The position numbers were made by a program, and so were the translations under genes. 64,000 bases of DNA from Dioscorea cayenensis subsp. rotundata (taxonomy: Eukaryota; Streptophyta; Magnoliopsida; Dioscoreales; Dioscoreaceae): the NCBI RefSeq assembly GCF_009730915.1, contig NC_052487.1:17476529-17540528 (forward strand), in the 5' to 3' direction. Below, in pieces: positions 1 to 12,123 of this stretch (positions within the stretch are counted from its first letter, which is position 1; each line of letters begins with the position of its first letter). The notes below the pieces were generated by a model that was not told the DNA's origin, did no database searches, and was given only the letters and a program-made list of their open reading frames with translations.

Positions 1-47
1 TGATCATGTTTGCATTTTGCATTCATTATGACTATCATGTTTTATTG

Positions 48-48
<1 letters not shown>

Positions 49-99
<51 letters not shown>
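49..99. repeat. (TA)n microsatellite
   Basis: About 25 uninterrupted TA dinucleotides, a simple sequence repeat in AT-rich intergenic DNA. No gene is attached to it. Confidence 0.97.
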
Positions 100-101
<2 letters not shown>

Positions 102-3100
102 AAACTAGACTTCAATATTATTTTCTTTTTAAATATTTTTGCTTCAACAAGAGATAAAGGTTGATGTTATCCGTTGTTAGATTTGTCAAGATTTAAATTG
201 TTCCTTTTAATAAATCTAATAATTATTTTACAAGGAACATTATAGCAACTTAGCAAGTATCCTACTAATTGTACTTTTCTTCTGCTTAGAATTAGGAGAG
301 AAACTATTATTGTAAATATTCATCTTTAATTTAATATTAAAAAAAGCCATATATTTGATTTTTTTTCTTAACAAAATGGACAAATCATTTCAAAAATATG
401 TATAACGTAGATTTCATACATCAACGTACATTTTGTGTGAGTTTAGGTTCAAATCCGTCTTTTTGCCAAAAACATGAACATCTATATTAATGAAATCCGA
501 TGCCAATAGACTAAAAAATTATTGGTATATCTTTGAATCGGTTATGAGAGATATATCAATGCATTATTTTATTGGTGAAAATATATTTTTATTTTGAATT
601 TGATTCTGGTAATTGAAAAAAAAAAACCTCTAGAGAAAAACAATTCATAAATAATCCTCTTAATCATTGATCTATTTTTCATCCTCACTTGTGTGAGAGT
701 AGATTTTGTGTGATAACTTTTCAAGTTGCAACTTGTAGTATTAGTATTAATAAATTGAATTATATGAGAAATAGTTTATGTTTATTTTTAGAAATTGATG
801 AGCTCTTTTTCTTTTTATGATGAAAAGCAGGTGACAACGTCCATAAGAGAATATTAAAAGATAGATATATACGAAAGTATATCGATTATGATGATTTTCG
901 TGAATCTCTAAAAATTCTCTTCTTAGTATAATTCTCGAGGGAGAAATAATGAGTTTCTCAAACTCAAGTTGAGAGATTTAAAGTCGAGATTTTTCTCGAA
1001 CTCAAAGCTATATAAAAAGCTGGTGAGTTTATTAAATTAGCTCAAACTCGGACTGGGTAGTGTTGGAGCTCTGAGAATAAGGTTCATTTAATATAGCATG
1101 TATATTATTATGCATGTAACTGTATAACTTGAATGTGAAAGGGGGAGGGGCTATATGTATGAGAGTTATTTATTTGAGCGCGCTCGACTTGAATCAAGCT
1201 CAAGCCTGACAAGGGCTTGATAGTATAGTATTTTGTATTAGCATAGGCAAAGATTTTCATGACCTATAAAACGAACTGGGTCAATGATTAAAACAAGATA
1301 GTCAGAATTTAATAGGATAATAATACACATAAATATTTTTTTTTTAATAAAAAACTTATGTGTGTCTAATATATATTAAATATAGCTATAATACAAACAA
1401 TAATTGTAGCTTAGTGGTGAATCTTTTATAAAAGGTGTTGTATTTTTTTCTCTCTAAAGTTGCATGGCAAGGAGAATTTATTGGTTTGGTTCCTTAAAAT
1501 CTTTTAGACGTGCATGCATGTGCTAGGATTTTCATCGTTTCATGTGATGTCTGACTGAGTTAATAACTTTATAGATGTTTAATAAACTATCATAATTGGT
1601 GCACTATAATACACACATGTCTCATGACAATTTCTTAATAAACCCGCGCTTGTCTTGGTTCACATTTGCCAAATAAAATAAAATAAAATAAAATAAATAT
1701 AGATATGTTTTTCAAAGAATAAAAGGTGATATATCATATGGTATAAATATTGCAATCATTGTTGGATCTTTGTAAAGAAAACCAATTTCAAAGATTGGAG
1801 TAAGTACCACTTTATTATCAGTCACGGCCAACACACAAAATATATGAGAATTAAAAGTGTGAAAAAATGTGTTTAATAAGTAAAACTTAGGTTGAGGATT
1901 TTTTTTTTTACAAAATAAATAAATCACGTCAGAATTTGCATAAATATAGAATTAAGACATCAACATGCTTGTATCATCACCATTCATGTGTTGGATTCAA
2001 ACCTATCTTTTCAGTAACACATAAATACATTATATAGAGAAACATGTGTCAATAGACCAGTGTATGAATCGAGAATCAATAAAATTTAAAATATACATTT
2101 ATTTTTATATCAAATTTTAACATAATTAATACTAATTAAACTGAATATATTAAACTCAAAATTATAATTTATAATTAATAAATTTTGATTATTTGAATTT
2201 CTCAACTCAGACAAATACGAATTAAGAAAATGAAAAATGACAATTGTCTTTTAAAGTCCATTAATTCTTCCAATTATAGACTTTCACAACAAAATAATGC
2301 CAAAAACTTTCTACAATGAAAAAAAAAAATAATCTAATGCTATCTAAACAATTATAACATTATTGATTGAAGTTTTTTTTTTGGGGTACAGTTATATTTC
2401 CATTTATAGCCAAACCTCAAGAGTCAAGCCTAAAGTGATATTCATTCCGTATATTCAAGACAAAGAAAAAGGAAAATAACAAAGTGAACTAAAATTGAGA
2501 CTCATGGCTCAAAAAAACATCTATCTCATGTGGTTGTGAAATTCATACTCTGAGAAAATACATTACTTTGTTCCATTGGTGGTTTATGTTTTAATACAGT
2601 AAATTGTTTAGGGTTGATATTATTAACAAAGCAAGGCATGTATACATGTTATCTTAATTGCATAATCAATAAGTCAAACTAACAACTTGCACCTCTGGTT
2701 ATATAAACTCAGATGAAAGTAAAAGCATAATTAAAATCTATACATTTGAAAAAACTATGGTAACACTGAGTTAAATATTTAACATAAAAAGATTAACTTT
2801 ATTTTAAAATTTTAAAATAAATTATTATTTAACATAAGATTTAATTATAAAATTAGGATATGCAATATTGAATTTGAATCTAAATATAAATTAACATATA
2901 CTCAAATTGATTTAAATAAGATTAAAAATTCAATATTAGTCTTACAAGTAAACCTTCTTATAGTCACATGGTTAATTGTAAAAATATCCCAAACTAGTAA
3001 TTAAATAAAAAAAATCACCTCAAGCTTCAAACAAAAAAATGTTGTGTTTTAACATAGTTGATTAGACTAACATCATTTTCATATGACATGCTAACTTGAA

Positions 3101-4600
3101 TTAAAAATTATGTCACATGTTATTTATTAATTTTTTGTAATCACATTTTATTGATCTACATTAATAAAAAAAATTAAAACACTTGTGATAATTTTTTATT
3201 GAAAAATACCAATTTGCATTTTTAGTCCTTAGATTTTTTTTTTTAATTAACCATCTTACTATTTTAGATAGCCCAATTTTCAAACCATACATACTCTATT
3301 AAAAATAATTAAAAATAATTAAATAAAAAAATAAGTTGGACTAATTGGGGAAAACCGAGAATTTCAGTTTGCGGGCCCCCACCGAAAGCTAAGTTTACAG
3401 TCTACAACCGGGAAAACCGGGAAATTCCGTGAGACAGTGAAAAATTAAATAGAAATAAAATATAATTAAAAAAATAAAAAAAGTACTGCTTCGATTGGCG
3501 TGTTTGACCCAACTACCCTTCTTGACTCTCCCTATTTACCACCTAGCCTCACCACACCTATCCATCTGCCCCAAAACATCCACAATCATTATCCACCGTC
3601 CGATCAAATTCAAACGGTTTCGATGAGTTTCACCTGTTAAATCAACGTTTTGGCCCTACATGTCAAGTTTGGTCGTTTTCAGGAATAAAATACTTGTGAT
3701 TTATTTTACCAATAATACCCCTACATCCCTCAGGATCCGATAGCACTCAAGTCTTAAGTTTGATTTTTTTTTTTCTGACTTTTGTCGGGAGCGCCAGCTC
3801 AAGGGCATTCTCGGAATGATCGAATTTGCTTTTTACTCCCTTGTTTTTAGAGAAAGGCTTTTTTTGGAATAATTAATAATCCAATATGAATTCCTTTTAT
3901 TTAATTTTTTAAAATTTACTTGGGTTTTTAAAAATATTCCTTCCGTTTTTTATATGTTATAAATAACTGAATTTCACGTAAAAAAAATTAGTTATTTCAC
4001 ATAATTTAATAAAAAATTAATTATATTTTTAAAATTACTTTTGATTTATATCTTCACATTTCTCTCTCATATTAAATTTTAAAAAAAAAATTGAATAAAA
4101 TATTGTGGTAATTTAAAAAAAAATAATAAATATTTTTTGATGTTTAAAAATAACAGATAAAAAAAATGGATTTATGATAGATAAAAAAGAATGAAAAGAG
4201 TATATATTAATAATAAGTTTTAAGATCATTTTTTTATTAATTAATAAAAACCAAAGAACTTATAGTTTTGCGGTTATGTCTCACTTACTTAAGATTGAGA
4301 TAAAGAATTTTTATTGTCCCAAATACAAATTTTTCCGTCAGCAAAATAATAATAACGGATTTTTAGTTTGGGTTTATAATTTGAGTCCTGGATTTTCTTG
4401 TGAAGGCGTAGGGATGTCTCCGAGTAAGAGTGCAGGGTTAGATGTTCACTTTTCAATTTTGTGTAACTCTTGTGATTTGCCCACTTTATCAAATAAATAA
4501 ATAAATAAATTAAAATGAGTAAAACAAAAAAAATCCAAGTGAGGAAGGGGTTAGAATGAAAATACATGCAATCAAATCATTAGTAATTAATTAAAGTTTA
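100..4600. other. AT-rich intergenic region upstream of the GSK3 gene
   Basis: I see no supportable coding sequence here; the open frames are short, of low complexity and match no family I recognise. The stretch holds many A/T homopolymers and, near 1400-1640, a dispersed repeat that recurs in the BBE-like intron. From about 3340 to 3840 the base composition becomes more even, with scattered CG dinucleotides. This may be distal promoter of the downstream kinase or an old insertion; nothing in it is diagnostic. Confidence 0.6.
1400..1640 (+). repeat. dispersed SINE-like repeat, copy 1
   Basis: The segment from a tRNA-A-box-like start (tagcttagtggtgaa, near 1408) through ctctaaagttgcat (near 1453) to a tail with gtgcac (near 1600) is clearly similar, with indels, to a segment at about 25205-25560 inside the BBE-like gene. 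The shared order of motifs (TTGCAT, TTTATT, GGTTTGGTT, TGTGA) over roughly 200 bases argues for one repeat family. The SINE label rests on the A-box-like start here and a B-box-like GGGTTGAATCC in the second copy. It is an inference. Confidence 0.45.
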
Positions 4601-4662
4601 ATTTGGTAATGTTGGGTTAATTATTTTGGTGGGGTATTTTGGGAATGGTGTGGTGTTGGGGA

Positions 4663-4684
4663 AGAGAGAGAGAGAGAGAGAGAG
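4663..4684 (+). repeat. (GA)n tract in presumed 5' UTR of GSK3 gene
   Basis: Eleven GA units lie about 45 bases before the kinase start codon, so probably in the 5' UTR. GA/CT tracts at plant promoters are known binding sites for BBR/BPC GAGA-binding proteins; a regulatory role here is inference. Confidence 0.75.
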
Positions 4685-4726
4685 GAAGGAGAGAACTCGG
4701 AGGAGCAGCTGGTGCCGTGGTTCCAC

Positions 4727-7700
4727 ATGGCGTCCATGCCTCTCGGTCCGCAGCCTCCGCCGCCGGACCGTGACGTCGTCATGACCGATTGCCGACGGCC
4801 GGAGGTGGCCGACGACAAGGTATATTCCGGACAGATCCTGTTTCTTCTCCGGTGATGGCATTTGATGACGATCTTGTTGGTTTTCTTGGTGTTCTATGGA
4901 TTCTTTTCCTTGTTTTTTCGTTGTTTTTTATGGGTGATCTTGGTGCATTGTGGGATTCTCTTGGATTCCGTGGTGTCCGGCTTCTTGATCCGTGTGGTGT
5001 TTTTTGGATCCAAGAATTTGGAGGGTTTGTGTATTTAGGTTTTGAGTTTCTTCGTCGCATCTGGTGTCGTTTGTGATTGATTTGGTTCTTGTTTTGGATA
5101 GTCTGTTGGGGTGGTTTTTGTTTTTCAATTTTCTCAGATCTTTGCATTGATGCGCTGTGAAACTTCAGGGTTTGACGGATCTTGGATGTGTTTTTGGGTT
5201 TTGGTTTTGAATTGTCCTTAGTTTCTGTCACGTATGTTATGCGTTTCAATTTTCTGAGGTTACGAATCTTTTGCTTTTCTTGTTGTTTGGTTCTTTCTTT
5301 GGATTGCTTGAGAAGATTGGGGGAAGACTAGTTCTCCTTTGACGGTTCTTTATATGGTCGTTTCCCTGTTCATTGAAGTGCTACATGCGTTTTTCTGCAA
5401 ACCTTTTGAACTTGTGTTTCATGTTTTTGTTCCATTCTGCTCTTCTGCATTCTCTGTATAAGGTTTTTTTTCTTGTGATTTTTACTGTTTGATCTGATTC
5501 TTTTTGGGTGTTTGGGAACTAACTATTCAGGAGAGATGATTGGTGTTGTATTTCTTGTTCTCTTTTGCATTTTTTGCTTTTCTATCCTATGATCTCTTTA
5601 ATCTGGAGCGATGTCATTTGTAATGTATATGAATGTTCTTGTTTAGGAAGCGTCAGTTGTTGATAACAATGATACAGCCACTGGTCATATCATTTCCACA
5701 ACAATTGGAGGCAAGAACGGTGAAGCTAAGAGGGTGAGCTGCTATAAAACCTAACCTTTAGTGAAATTTTAATTCAGCTAGAAATTGGCTCTTAGACTTA
5801 TCTTGGAAAACTTTTTTTTCCAACCTGCACAGACAATCAGTTACATGGCGGAACGGGTTGTGGGAACTGGGTCATTTGGGATTGTTTTCCAGGTATGGGG
5901 CAAATGACTTTGTTGTTGTGTTCTTCATCTTGCATCATCTAATGGTTTGGCTCTTATGATTATGTCTTGATCTCTTGTTTCTAGGCCAAATGCTTGGAGA
6001 CTGGTGAGACTGTTGCCATTAAGAAAGTCCTGCAAGACAAGCGGTACAAAAATCGTGAGCTGCAATTGATGCGATCCATGGATCATCCCAATGTGATCTC
6101 TTTGAAGCATTGTTTCTTCTCCACCACAAACAGAGATGAGTTATTTCTTAACCTGGTGATGGAGTTTGTTCCAGAGACTTTATATCGGGTACTCAAGCAT
6201 TACAGCAATGTGAATCAGAGGATGCCCCTTATCTATGTGAAGCTTTATACATATCAGGTGGGTTGGATGTCTTAGTTTTGGCTCGCGGAGTTTATGTGGG
6301 CACTTTGGCATTTATAACCTAGTTTTTTGATGCAGATATTTAGAGGGTTGGCTTACATTCATACAGTTCCAGGAGTTTGTCATAGAGATGTGAAGCCACA
6401 AAATCTTCTGGTATCTATTACAAGCATTTTACTCTTGTTTCTGTTCACTTTTGTAATGATTCTAATCTCCATCTAACTATCAAGAATTATATCGGCTTTG
6501 TTTCATATCTTTACTGGGCATTTTACAGGTTGATCCTCTTACCCACCAAGTCAAGCTTTGTGATTTTGGAAGCGCCAAAGTTTTGGTATGCCTTTATTTT
6601 AGAACGGCCCACTTTGGAGTTTGCTTTTCAGCTCTTTCTTTAAATACAAGGCTAGCTTTAGATGGTTATTTTTCCTATCATTCACACCTGTATTATTTTG
6701 GATAAGGTTAAACTGACCACACCATATTAAAAGTGTTCATATTGGTGTTGTAGCTTGTTTAAACTAGATATTGCTCAAGTCTTTTCTTTCTGAATATTAT
6801 GTGCTAGTGTGTGGTTGAGGACTAAACCAGTTTAGACTGGCTTAGTTCCAACCCCTCTACTAACCACCACCTGTAACTTTTGTACCACTATTATGAACAT
6901 ATTGGTAAATTGATGCACAAAAGGGCTTGCAAATTCTGTTTTCTAGACTTAGTAATTTATGCCGTTGAGTAATCATTTAGAATTCCGAATTTGACCTTGC
7001 GATATATAGCTTGTGTAGATGTAAGCATGATGTGCTTATTGGCTTAAATTTTGACTTGGTGTATATATGTATATACATCTTACTAGCTGTCCTTAAAGCT
7101 CAAAATTTGGTTGATTTTTGAAGTTCAAGTGTTTTCAAAGTAATTTTAGAACCTGGTTTGCCACTGGGTAAATCAACTACATATTTCAGAGGCTCCAATT
7201 TCTTTTGACCTTCTTGTTTTTGATATCTGGCTTTCTATTTACATGGGCAATTTTTGTGTGTCAAGACTGCTGCTTCTTACACAATGGATTACATACTATG
7301 TCAGGTAAAGGGTGAAGCAAACATTTCATACATTTGTTCTCGTTATTATCGCGCTCCAGAGCTCATTTTTGGTGCAACAGAATATACAACAACTATTGAT
7401 ATATGGTCAGCTGGTTGTGTACTTGCCGAGTTACTTCTTGGTCAGGTGAACTACATGTGACTTTCAACTCCTATAAATTTTTTTTTGCTTCCAATGACTT
7501 CTGTAATTTAATCTTGGATTATTTACTTAATATTATATCTTAATGGTTTTGCAGCCATTGTTTCCTGGAGAAAGCGCTGTTGATCAGCTTGTTGAAATAA
7601 TCAAGGTCTGTGGTTGTTCTCCATCCTACATATTTTTGTATTAGATAGTGCAGTAAATAATACAATTTTATGCAGGTACTTGGTACTCCAACTAGGGAGG

Positions 7701-10133
7701 AAATTCGCTGTATGAATCCGAACTATACAGAGTATAGGTTTCCACAGATAAAAGCTCATCCGTGGCACAAGGTAAGCATTTTGTGCTATATCTTCCTGAT
7801 ATATATTTTTCTCTGTGCACCATAATTTTCTTCAAGTTCCTACAAGTAGAAAGGGCAAACGGTTAGCCTGATCTTCATTTCTCCATTCCTTAAATGCTAC
7901 TTTACATTTAATATGTAGGTTACAGCCCTTCCTGTCTAATTGGTTGACGCAATGTATAAAGATTAATGTTTCAAACTGCATGAACTTATGATCTAATCTA
8001 ATCTGTATATTCTGCACTGACTAAACGAAGTTGCTTCCATGATTTCTGGCATGTTGTCATGTCTTTATGGCCTCACATTTCTTAAATATAAAAACTGTGC
8101 TTGCACCAGCAAAAATATATGATGTTGAGTCTGTGATAATGTTTTTCCTTCACTGATAATTTTGTGATGAACTATTCAGTTTTCTCATATTCCTTGTTAT
8201 CATTTTTGTTTTGTATCTCGTATTGAAGTGCTATACCTTTTCAGGTATTCCACAAGCGAATGCCTCCTGAAGCAATAGATCTTGCATCAAGGCTTCTTCA
8301 GTACTCTCCTAGCCTTCGTTGCTCTGCGGTAAGTGTTTGTGTACTATCCCAAGGACATTTTTACGGGGAGTGCAATTTTAATCTAAAACCCATGAATTGA
8401 AATAATGGTTCACCTTATTTGGTATCCTTCCATGAATATGTAGAATATCGAGTATTTTGTTTTTGCGAGTCAAAATTTCTCCGTACTTGTAGGTTCTCTT
8501 TGTTTATGTTTTCCCCGCTTTCTAGAGAGCATTTATCATTACTTTATTGAATTCTGGTTTGTGAATCGAGTTCTTGGGTTCCTAAAAAATGAGTTTTGTC
8601 CTTCATATTGTTCAATCAGTATGCTTTCCTGTTACGTAAATTATATGTGGTAAGTCTCCTTGTCACACGAGCGTTTTCATGTGATGAGCAAGTATGGCGG
8701 CTCATTTGTCCTTTTTCTGTCATTTGATTTTTATTTGGTATAATTAATTACATGAGTGTCTACAACAACATTGTTTATTGTCTTGAATGATGGATGGGTT
8801 TGGGGAGGTCTTATAAGTTTAAATATTCCATCTGGACATTGATATCATTTTATTGTTTAGGGGACTATGTTATGGTCCTGTATAGCAAATCTTTGGCCTT
8901 TGATTTGTCAGGCCATGCTATGAGAAGGGATACCTAGCTGACCAGAAAGTAGAAATCTGCAAGAAGGTGAAATAAAAGTTCAAAAGAAAAAAAAAATCAT
9001 TGATAGGCAGACCAAAGTGCTTTCTTCTCGGGTTAAGAATGCTGCTGACAGAGATGTCAGGTTTTCTTGATGTTCTAGTGGTACTACCCATTCACTTAAA
9101 GTGCCCGTGGTTGATCAATCATTTTTAGTCCTAAACATGTGTCAATACCACCGTAAATGCACCAACAAATTTTTTTATAGCTGCAATTAATTGCCTTAAC
9201 ATTTGCGGGGTCCTTCATTATTTTATAACACTGGCCACCATTTTTTCACTTGAGCATACCAGACAAGACTACTGACTCGTTATATGTTTAGATGAGCTTC
9301 ACCTTTCATGTTGTCATCTGTAAAGTATATCTTAGTGTGGTAGGTTGTGAGTCTTGTTTTATCTAATCTGAAAATGACATGTCATTTTTGTTTTTCTTAT
9401 GGTATATTTTGGTCTGTCCTTGCAGCTTGAGGCTTGTGCACATCCTTTCTTTGATGAGCTAAGGGAACCTAATGCACGGCTGCCAAATGGGCGTCCCCTA
9501 CCACCACTGTTTAATTTTAAGCAAGAGGTTAGTCTGAACTTTATAATTTTAAATATCTACTGTATTTTTTCCCCATAAAAGTTCAAATTAGTGAATAATC
9601 ATTTTCTTTGGGGTAATAAGGTGTTTCATACTTGAAGAGATTGCAAGAAAACTGATCACTATTTCTGGCATTGCTTGGTAATGGCATCCTATTGTTTGTT
9701 CTAGCGTACATGCCAGTTGGAAATATTGCATTCTTTATTCTTTCCAACCTCTGCCATTAATGTACAGTTTTGGATCTATTGAATTTATCTGTAGAAACAA
9801 TAAATAGCCCTTTTTGCTATTTGGTTCTACTTTTTCCATTAAAAGGTTAACTAACTGTGTTTTTTGTCAAGATAATTTACAGTAATTTTGGTAAGCGGAA
9901 GTTATCCATATATTTCTGTCCCCTATCTTGCTTGATTTTGTTGTTTTAAGTGGTGACGTGGAATTGTAGATTATTGCATGATATCCTTTTGCACAAATTT
10001 GGTCTTTATATTTTGCACCACCCCTTTTTATGTTCAGTTAGCAGGAGCTTCACCAGAGCTGATCAACAAGCTCATTCCCGAACACATAAGACGACAAGCT
10101 GGTCTAAGTTTCGCTCACCCAGCTGGAACTTGA
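4727..10133 (+). CDS. BIN2: GSK3/SHAGGY-like protein kinase, clade II (BIN2 type)
   Basis: A 404-aa Ser/Thr kinase in 12 exons: 4727-4819, 5647-5733, 5833-5892, 5985-6257, 6336-6410, 6529-6585, 7305-7445, 7555-7605, 7676-7771, 8245-8328, 9426-9527, 10038-10133. All exons after the first start in phase 0 and all junctions are GT-AG. Visible motifs are the glycine loop GTGSFG at 71-76, ATP lysine K93 in VAIKK, HRD at 187-189, DFG at 208-210, the activation tyrosine Y224 in [10 protein letters not shown], and TREE at 285-288, the motif altered in gain-of-function bin2 alleles. [15 protein letters not shown] and the C-terminal IRRQAGLSF mark clade II, whose members phosphorylate BZR/BES1 factors and repress brassinosteroid signalling in cytoplasm and nucleus. 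The N terminus [16 protein letters not shown] resembles monocot members and is longer than Arabidopsis BIN2. The start is the first ATG that continues the frame after a GA-rich leader. The gene looks intact. Confidence 0.96.
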
Positions 10134-11752
10134 GTATCCCCTTATCTTAATGTATTGCAGTTAAATGCAAGAGGCCTTTTTCTGGGTTTCATGCACACGA
10201 ACAACCTGATGAAAGCTTCACTGGTGGACTGTTGGTTTTCGTGGGTGTAATTTAACTTCATTCTTCCCAACTCCGAACATGTATATCTCTGATAAATGAG
10301 ATCAAAATGGGGGAGAAAAAGGAGCATTGAACATATGGTCTCACAGTGTGTTTAGTAACAACAACATGGAATAGTAGCTGGAGCAATTCTGCCTCTTCTT
10401 TTGCTGGAAGGTGTCTTATCTCAATGTACTGTTGTTCTTAATTTTTGGCATTAGTTGCATGTAATTGTAGTAGTGTCTTGTGCTTGTAAACCAGTTTCTA
10501 TGTATGCTGTTTTGAAGCTTGTCCTTCTGTAAATGTTTCTCCTTGAATGGAGATTTGGAAATGATCTTGTGTTTTTATAACTAACATAGAATGCCAAACT
10601 TCTGAGGTTGAGCAGTGATGTTTTAGTTTGTTTTTGTTTGTTTGTGTCAATGGCTCGTCTTTCCTGGGAAGTCTTGAGGCCATGAGAGAACACTGAAAAG
10701 AGCAAACATTTCTGTGTGCAATTAAAAAAATTAAAATCATATATCTTAATAACATGTTAATTGTGATATCAATAAACTCCATCATATAAGTTTTAAGAAA
10801 TCAAATACTGAAAAATTGGATGGTGACCATTATCTTAATAATAATTATATGGAGTAGTGTGTTTCTATAGATCATCAGTGGACAAGTGGTGATGGGTGTG
10901 AGGAGGGTAGGGACCAAATGCGCGTGTCTGGGGACTGTCTTCGTTTGAACAGCACGAGCATCTCTATGCTGCCTCGGAACACAGACCCGTGGCTGCATCT
11001 CGATGCGCCAGCTTCGTTCTCTGTGACCTTCTCCCTTCTTTCTTTCAATTTTTGTCCTTACATTTTTGATCTAATTTTTCTCCATTCTACCTAATATAGT
11101 TGACATAAATGATAAACCAGCTTAAAAAAATTCAAATGTGGATCTTGGCATACTATTTATTTTGATTTTCAAAAATAAATTGAATAGTATTTTAATTTTA
11201 ATTATGTGATAGCATAGTTTTATTTATTTATTAATTTATTTACTTTTTCATAATATTGATAAAGTCACCATACACTCTATTTTTTTTTTTTTTGTAGACA
11301 ATTAAATATTTTTCATTTCATCTTTCGTGAGTAATTTTAGAATGATTAAAGAAATAAAAAAGATATTTTCTTCTGTCTATTTTTTATTTATCTATTTTAA
11401 TTAATTCATCTTGATTAAAAAAATGATTAAAATTAATTAATCATCCAAAATTTATAAAAAAATATATTAACATTCTAATTTAAAATATAAATTAATAATA
11501 TAGTTGTATAGAATCGATTGGAAATTATAAAAATACATTAAATTTAATATTTAATAAATTTTTAAATAAATAAATAAATATTTTAAATAGACAAGCAAAT
11601 AGGACTTTAAAAAAGAAGAAGAGTATTTTCAATTAAAAATTGAAAATAAACAGGGGTTTAAAATGGAATTTCACTTAATAATAAATTTTATAGATTAATA
11701 AATTTCCTCGGTTCGCACTTTCGAGGAGCATCACCGTCTTCGGTCGCTCTCA
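10134..11752. other. 3' UTR of GSK3 gene and intergenic spacer
   Basis: The first 500-600 bases after the stop are T-rich and transcript-like and probably hold the kinase 3' UTR; no single poly(A) signal can be chosen. A more GC-balanced patch at about 10860-11040 carries no recognisable gene or RNA. From 11050 to 11690 the DNA is very AT-rich. The last 60 bases before the CT tract are probably promoter of the receptor kinase. Confidence 0.6.
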
Positions 11753-11754
11753 CT

Positions 11755-11772
11755 TCTCTCTCTCTCTCTCTC
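11755..11772 (+). repeat. (TC)n tract in presumed 5' UTR of LRR receptor kinase
   Basis: Nine TC units about 75 bases before the main start codon, a typical plant leader composition. It is the complement of the GA tract in front of the neighbouring GSK3 gene. Confidence 0.7.
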
Positions 11773-11803
11773 CCTCGTTCTCTGTTCAAATTATAAGACA
11801 AAA

Positions 11804-12123
11804 ATGGGTATCATTGGATTCGGGGAGAGCTTGCTTTGCATCCCCAATGGACGCCTCAGCTCCGCTCCTCCTCCTCCTCTTCCTCCTCCTGTGGATGATG
11901 ATGATGCTGCATCTCGCGCTCTCTTCCGATCCCCCGCTTTCCCCCAAGGGCCTCAACTACGAAGGTTCATTTATCCTAATCATTCATGCTCTATTTCCAT
12001 TTCTATATCCATTTTCACTGATTCGATCGGGTACTGTGCACCAGTGGCGGCGTTGATGGCGGTGAAGAGCTGGTTGAGGGACGAGAAAGGGGTAATGGAT
12101 GGCTGGGATATCAATTCCGTTGA
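11804..12123 (+). other. overlapping upstream ORF of the receptor kinase
   Basis: An ATG at 11804 in good context (A at -3, G at +4) lies 43 bases before the receptor start and out of frame with it. Reading through the inferred splice (11964 to 12045), the frame closes at TGA 12121-12123, inside exon 2, so this upstream ORF overlaps the main one. The peptide is low-complexity (proline and aspartate runs) and matches no family. If the transcript begins upstream of 11804, ribosomes would need leaky scanning to reach the main start, whose -3 base is C. The transcription start is unknown, so the ATG may not be transcribed. Confidence 0.45.

Noticed and set aside
4779..5249. 156-aa open frame on the minus strand over GSK3 exon 1 and intron 1
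   Set aside because: Low-complexity basic sequence with no family signal, antisense to a well-supported exon.
10801..10998. GC-balanced patch as a small gene or RNA
   Set aside because: No tRNA fold, no protein motif, no splice pattern; left as spacer.
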